This document shows positions 12,329 through 13,794 of a stretch of 13,794 bases of DNA, piece after piece. The stretch is from the NCBI GenBank assembly GCA_002450295.1, contig DJYX01000097.1:1-13794 (forward strand), written 5' to 3'. The position numbers and the translations under genes were made by a program. This DNA is from Deltaproteobacteria bacterium UBA6967 (GTDB lineage Bacteria > SAR324 > NAC60-12). Numbering within the stretch: position 1 is the stretch's first letter; each line of letters opens with the position of its first letter. The notes under the pieces were generated by a model. That model had not been told where the DNA came from. It saw nothing but the letters and a program-made list of their open reading frames with translations, and ran no database searches.

Positions 12329-13794
12329 ATGAACGCAAATGCCCACTCCTCCTCGCAAGCCCAAGCCGAACAAAAAATTTTGGACAAGGTAATCCGCGAG
12401 CTTCTCGCAGAAGGACGCGACAAAGGATTCGTCACTCTTGACGAAATCAATGCTCAAATCAGCAGTACCACAACTCCTGAACAGTTGGAGCGCATCCTCA
12501 ACGTTCTCTCTGATATGGACATTGAGGTCCTTGATTCAAGTAAAAATGTCAGCCTTGGCAAGCGGGAAAGCAGTAATGATATGGACTTTGAGCCCGCAGA
12601 GGAATTGGATCTGGAGCCGGGAGTTGACAACAACACTGATGACCCCGTACGCATGTATCTACGCGAGATGGGTGGTATTGAACTGCTCACCCGGGATGGA
12701 GAGGTTTCGGTTGCTCGGCAAATTGAGGAAGGCCATCAGGAGTTGATCGAAATCTTCGTAGAATCCAATCTTGTACTGCTACATCTGTTTGATGTCGCCA
12801 AGAAATTGCGCTCTGAGAAACTGCGTGCTCGTCATATCATTTCAGGACTCGATGAAGACGACAATGTCATAGAAGATGAATCCAAGGCAACACGAGAACT
12901 GATCCAGAACTTGGATCGAGCCCGAGAAGACTATGACATTGTCTTTGGCCTTCGGCAACAATCCCAGGAGCGAGAACTGACCGAGGAAGAACAAGCCCTG
13001 ATGAACACGCACAAGCAGAATTACCAGAACACAATTCGCAGTATCAACTTCAACTCTCGGCAAATCGACAACATGTGCAGCTTGATGTTCAAGCACAAGG
13101 GCAAGATCGATTTGACCTATCGTCAGTTGGATCGATACCGGCAAAATCTGGTTCTCGATTTGGACGCTGCCGACAAATTCTTTGCAGAGTGGGAGCGAGC
13201 CCACGAAACTGAGAATGAAGAGCTAGAAGCGCCAATTCGAAAGCAGATTGAAGAGCGAGCCAAACAGCCTTTCAATATCGCCCGACGTGTCTACGAGAAA
13301 ATACAGGCTTGCCGACAGCGGATTGCAACGATGACTGAGCGCACTGCACTAGACTGGGACGCCTTCCAATTGGAAGTAAAGAAATTGCGGCAAGCCGAGC
13401 GCAACGTGAAGTTTGCCAAAAGCCAGTTGGTGGAAGCAAACCTTCGACTCGTGATCAGCATCGCCAAGAAGTATACAAACCGTGGCCTACAGTTTCTGGA
13501 TCTGATTCAGGAAGGAAACATTGGGCTGATGAAAGCCGTGGACAAGTTCGAGTATCGCCGGGGCTACAAGTTTTCAACCTATGCTACTTGGTGGATCCGT
13601 CAGTCGATTACCCGAGCGATTGCTGATCAGGCAAGGACCATCCGTATTCCTGTGCACATGATCGAGACCATCAATAAGCTCTCCCGCACCTCTCGTTCCC
13701 TGATTCAAGAGTTTGGGAGAGAACCAACACCAGATGAGCTGGCCGAGCACATCGGCATGCCGCTTCACAAGGTGCGAAAGGTTCTTAAGATCGC
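12329..13794 (+). CDS. rpoD: RNA polymerase primary sigma factor RpoD (sigma-70), C-terminus cut by window end
   Basis: RpoD is the housekeeping sigma factor that directs RNA polymerase to promoters. The frame is open from the ATG at 12329 to the window edge: 488 full codons, no stop. Region 1.1 is near the N-terminus ([20 protein letters not shown]). Region 1.2 is at about 104-130 ([22 protein letters not shown]). A long non-conserved insertion follows (about 135-360). Region 2 begins near residue 365 ([18 protein letters not shown], then [19 protein letters not shown]) with the -10-recognition part [18 protein letters not shown]. Region 3 starts after RIPVHMIET and is cut after HKVRKVLKI. 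The missing part should hold the rest of region 3 and region 4, which recognises the -35 element. The insertion is typical of proteobacterial-type RpoD. dnaG lies directly upstream. Confidence 0.97.
   Translation, partial: MNANAHSSSQAQAEQKILDKVIRELLAEGRDKGFVTLDEINAQISSTTTPEQLERILNVLSDMDIEVLDSSKNVSLGKRESSNDMDFEPAEELDLEPGVDNNTDDPVRMYLREMGGIELLTRDGEVSVARQIEEGHQELIEIFVESNLVLLHLFDVAKKLRSEKLRARHIISGLDEDDNVIEDESKATRELIQNLDRAREDYDIVFGLRQQSQERELTEEEQALMNTHKQNYQNTIRSINFNSRQIDNMCSLMFKHKGKIDLTYRQLDRYRQNLVLDLDAADKFFAEWERAHETENEELEAPIRKQIEERAKQPFNIARRVYEKIQACRQRIATMTERTALDWDAFQLEVKKLRQAERNVKFAKSQLVEANLRLVISIAKKYTNRGLQFLDLIQEGNIGLMKAVDKFEYRRGYKFSTYATWWIRQSITRAIADQARTIRIPVHMIETINKLSRTSRSLIQEFGREPTPDELAEHIGMPLHKVRKVLKI

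Noticed and set aside
12842..13204. Minus-strand 120-codon frame opposite rpoD
   Set aside because: It is antisense to the sigma-70 insertion region, which is in a clear continuous rpoD frame; no independent motif.
1..13794. CRISPR array, tRNA/rRNA, insertion sequence, integrase or attachment site
   Set aside because: No regularly spaced direct repeats, no cloverleaf-like or rRNA sequence, and no transposase or recombinase motifs were seen on either strand.

Overview
The window comes from a Gram-negative bacterium of moderate base composition (roughly half G+C by eye). The evidence is a lipobox lipoprotein, a Sec-type envelope protein, SPOR-like domains on an inner-membrane anchor, and a primary sigma factor with the long insertion between regions 1.2 and 2 that is typical of proteobacterial-type RpoD. 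Genus cannot be read from the sequence. A marine proteobacterial or deltaproteobacterial-type lineage is only a guess. Coding density is very high, with many genes overlapping or separated by 1-9 bases. There are no tRNA or rRNA genes, CRISPR arrays, insertion sequences or prophage genes.

Left part (1-4096): an unrecognised leftward gene (34-504) is followed by a ~250-base divergent intergenic region. A rightward set then reads: an unrecognised 217-aa protein, a 78-aa lipoprotein, a 150-aa exported protein with glycine-rich hydrophobic segments, dTDP-glucose 4,6-dehydratase (rfbB/rmlB), and a GT61-family (DUF563) glycosyltransferase. The last two point to nucleotide-sugar and surface-glycan work. 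The three preceding genes are envelope-type or unknown and may belong to the same unit.

Middle (4059-8404): a tight leftward operon reads recX, a single-domain DnaQ-fold 3'-5' exonuclease, recJ, cutA, then a membrane-anchored protein with two SPOR-like repeats. The first three are DNA-repair functions. cutA appears broken by two mutually compensating frameshifts, yet the ATG-to-stop span is exactly that of a normal 112-residue CutA. The SPOR gene runs head-on into the glycosyltransferase gene, and their coding ends overlap by 38 bases.

Right part (8411-13794): a rightward run reads trmB (tRNA m7G46 methyltransferase), msrA (methionine sulfoxide reductase A), a nitrilase-superfamily amidase, dnaG (primase) and rpoD (sigma-70, cut by the window end). 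dnaG-rpoD is the core of the macromolecular-synthesis operon, here preceded by repair and housekeeping enzymes and not by rpsU. recX and trmB start back-to-back only 6 bases apart.

Most of the window is ordinary housekeeping. The points most worth a second look are the doubly frameshifted cutA, the unrecognised envelope genes ahead of rfbB-GT61, and the recX-exonuclease-recJ repair cluster.
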